Below are positions 5,635-7,287 of a DNA stretch of 7,287 nucleotides, piece by piece; the first letter of the stretch is position 1; each line of letters opens with the position of its first letter. A program made the translations under genes and the position numbers. The notes beneath the pieces are model-generated. The model was not told the DNA's origin, did no database searches, and saw nothing but the letters and a program-made list of their open reading frames with translations. This DNA is from Chloroflexota bacterium (GTDB taxonomy: Bacteria; Chloroflexota; Dormibacteria; Aeolococcales; Aeolococcaceae): positions 1 to 7,287 of the forward strand of contig DNAU01000278.1 in the NCBI GenBank assembly GCA_003491925.1, given 5' to 3'.

Positions 5635-7287
5635 ATGGTGGGAGCGGGGCGAGCGAGGCGCTGGTGGATCCTCCCCACGCTGCGCGGCTACCGCGCATCG
5701 TGGCTGGTCGCTGACACCCTCGCCGGTCTCACGCTGGTCGCCGTGGTCCTGCCGTCGCAGATGGCGACGGCGCGGCTGGCGGACCTCTCCGTGGTCGCTG
5801 GGCTCTATGCCTTCGTCGCCGGGTCGCTGCTGTACGCGCTGATCGGCACCGACCGCCACCTGTCGGTCGGTGCCGACTCCACCATTGCGCCGGTGCTCGC
5901 CGTCGGTGTGGCATCGGTCGCCGCCGTCGGGAGCTCCGGCTACGAGTCCGCGATGGCGTTCACCGCCGTCGCGGTCGGAGCGATCCTGATCGGCGTCGGG
6001 CTCGTCCGGTTGGGATGGATCTCGGACCTCCTCTCGACCCCCGTCATCACCGGGGTCCTGGCGGGGATCGCCGTCGGGATCATTGCGCGGCAGCTCCCGA
6101 TCGTCTTCGGGGTCAGCGGTGAAGGGGCCACCACCATCGATGAGGTCGGTGATGTCCTCGGGCGGTTGGGCCACATCAACCTCTGGTCGCTGGGGATCGC
6201 TCTCGGGGTGCTCGCGATCATCGTCACCGCGCAGCGCTTGGGCCGCCGGCTGCCCGGAGCGCTTCTCGGCCTCGTCCTGTCCATCGTCGTTGTCGATGTC
6301 CTCGCCCTGAGGTCGCGGCACGGGGTCGCGGTCATCGGTTCCATCCACGGCGGCCTCCCGAACCTGGGCCTGCCGACCGTCTCGTGGTCGCAGCTATCGT
6401 CGCTCATTGCCACGGTGCTGACGGTGGCCTTCCTCTGCATCGCGCAGACGGCCGCCACGGTGCGGCGATCGGGTGCAGTGGCCGCTCCGCGCGCCGGTGA
6501 CTTCAACAGAGACCTGATCGCGGTCGGGGCTGGCAGTGTCGTCGCCGGGTTGATCGGGACACTCGCGGTCGACGCCAGCCCACCCAACACGGCGATCGCG
6601 ACCGCGTCCGGTACGCGCTCCCAGCTCACCAACATCATGGCTGCGCTGGTCGTAGTGGTCGTGGCGGTGTGGTTGACCGCACCACTCGCCAGCCTGCCCC
6701 AGGCGACGCTCGCAGCCACCCTGGTGTTTATCGCCACCAAGCTGTTCCGGGTTGACGAGCTGCGGACCATATTGCGCTTCGACCGCCTCGAGTTCGCTCT
6801 GGCCGCGGTCACCGTCCTGGTGGTGGCCCTGGTGGGCATCGAGCAGGGCGTGCTGCTGGCCATGATCCTCTCCCTCGCAGATCGCACCCGGCGCACGCTC
6901 CGACCGCGCGACACCCTGCTCGGCCGCGACCCGGGCACCGATCATTGGATCCCGCGTGACATCGGCAGGCCGACGGAGCAGGTCGCTGGGGTGCTGGTGT
7001 ACCTCGTCTATGCGCCGCTCTGGTATGGCAACGCCGACTACTTCCGGGTGCGGATCCGAGAGCTCCTCCACGCCGCGCCGGGCCCGGTCCGCGCCGTGAT
7101 CATCGACGCCGACGCCATGTCCGACATCGACTACACGGGACTCCAGGCCCTGCGGGGACTGGTCAGCGAGCTGGCTGAGAGGGGAGTGGTGATGGGGATC
7201 GCCCGTGCGTCGCACCTGGTCCACCGGGAGCTCAAGCACGGAGCGCTCCTCGAGCAGCTCAGCGCCGACCACCTCTTCGCCTCGGTT
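5635..7287 (+). CDS. SulP-family anion transporter with STAS domain (3' end outside window)
   Basis: 551 codons are visible, with no stop before the window end. The N-terminus has the SulP opening DTLAGLTLVAVVLPSQMATARL and LSVGADS (76-82, the TM3 substrate region). About ten or more hydrophobic spans run to ~residue 415, including DASPPNTAIATASGTRSQL (313-331), the family's conserved loop. A soluble STAS domain begins near 450 and contains DADAMSDIDYTGLQAL. Thr501 sits where SpoIIAA-type STAS domains carry the phosphorylated Ser/Thr. SulP/SLC26 proteins carry sulfate, bicarbonate or dicarboxylates; the substrate here cannot be read from sequence. Little of the STAS domain should be missing. 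ATG 5635 lies 4 nt after the stop of the DedA fusion and has no good ribosome site, so it is probably translated by coupling in one operon. No sulfur-assimilation genes are in view. Confidence 0.9.
   Translation, partial: MVGAGRARRWWILPTLRGYRASWLVADTLAGLTLVAVVLPSQMATARLADLSVVAGLYAFVAGSLLYALIGTDRHLSVGADSTIAPVLAVGVASVAAVGSSGYESAMAFTAVAVGAILIGVGLVRLGWISDLLSTPVITGVLAGIAVGIIARQLPIVFGVSGEGATTIDEVGDVLGRLGHINLWSLGIALGVLAIIVTAQRLGRRLPGALLGLVLSIVVVDVLALRSRHGVAVIGSIHGGLPNLGLPTVSWSQLSSLIATVLTVAFLCIAQTAATVRRSGAVAAPRAGDFNRDLIAVGAGSVVAGLIGTLAVDASPPNTAIATASGTRSQLTNIMAALVVVVVAVWLTAPLASLPQATLAATLVFIATKLFRVDELRTILRFDRLEFALAAVTVLVVALVGIEQGVLLAMILSLADRTRRTLRPRDTLLGRDPGTDHWIPRDIGRPTEQVAGVLVYLVYAPLWYGNADYFRVRIRELLHAAPGPVRAVIIDADAMSDIDYTGLQALRGLVSELAERGVVMGIARASHLVHRELKHGALLEQLSADHLFASV

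Noticed and set aside
5569..7272. Three long minus-strand frames opposite the SulP gene
   Set aside because: The products are dominated by Arg, Asp, Gly and Thr/Ser runs without domains. The plus strand carries an unmistakable transporter.

Overview
This is high-GC DNA, with most codons ending in G or C, GTG as well as ATG starts and purine-rich ribosome binding sites. Its gene families (a Thr/Pro-rich lipoprotein, an F420-type NADP oxidoreductase, TetR, Hsp20, DedA and SulP proteins) point to an actinomycete. I cannot name the genus. No rRNA, tRNA, CRISPR array, transposase or phage gene was seen.

Left part (1-1770, minus strand): positions 1-111 hold nothing recognisable. A compact bidirectional terminator-like hairpin lies at 112-128. 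A zinc-type alcohol dehydrogenase/quinone oxidoreductase pseudogene (272-857) has lost about 120 central codons and is frameshifted at the junction. Upstream of it on the same strand is an intact secreted lipoprotein gene (1033-1644) with its own promoter.

Middle part (1770-4211, plus strand): a TTGACC-17-TAGTCT promoter whose spacer carries the operator-like palindrome ACAGAC-CT-GTCTGT drives an NADP-binding F420-type oxidoreductase and, 18 nt later, a TetR repressor. This looks like a self-regulated redox or electrophile-response pair. An Hsp20 small heat-shock protein follows, then a small unknown gene whose coding signal starts before any usable start codon, ending in a strong hairpin.

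Right part (4212-7287, plus strand): a 170-nt leader with two dyads precedes a two-gene operon. The first gene encodes an unusual 415-aa protein that joins a DedA membrane domain, an RDD-like membrane domain and a C-terminal ArsR-type winged helix. Four nucleotides after its stop begins a SulP anion transporter with a C-terminal STAS domain, which runs off the window end. The fusion suggests a membrane-embedded transcription regulator coupled to an anion transporter, and is the most novel item here. The plus-strand genes share a loose stress and envelope theme (reductase, chaperone, membrane sensor, transporter), but nothing in the sequence proves that they form one pathway.
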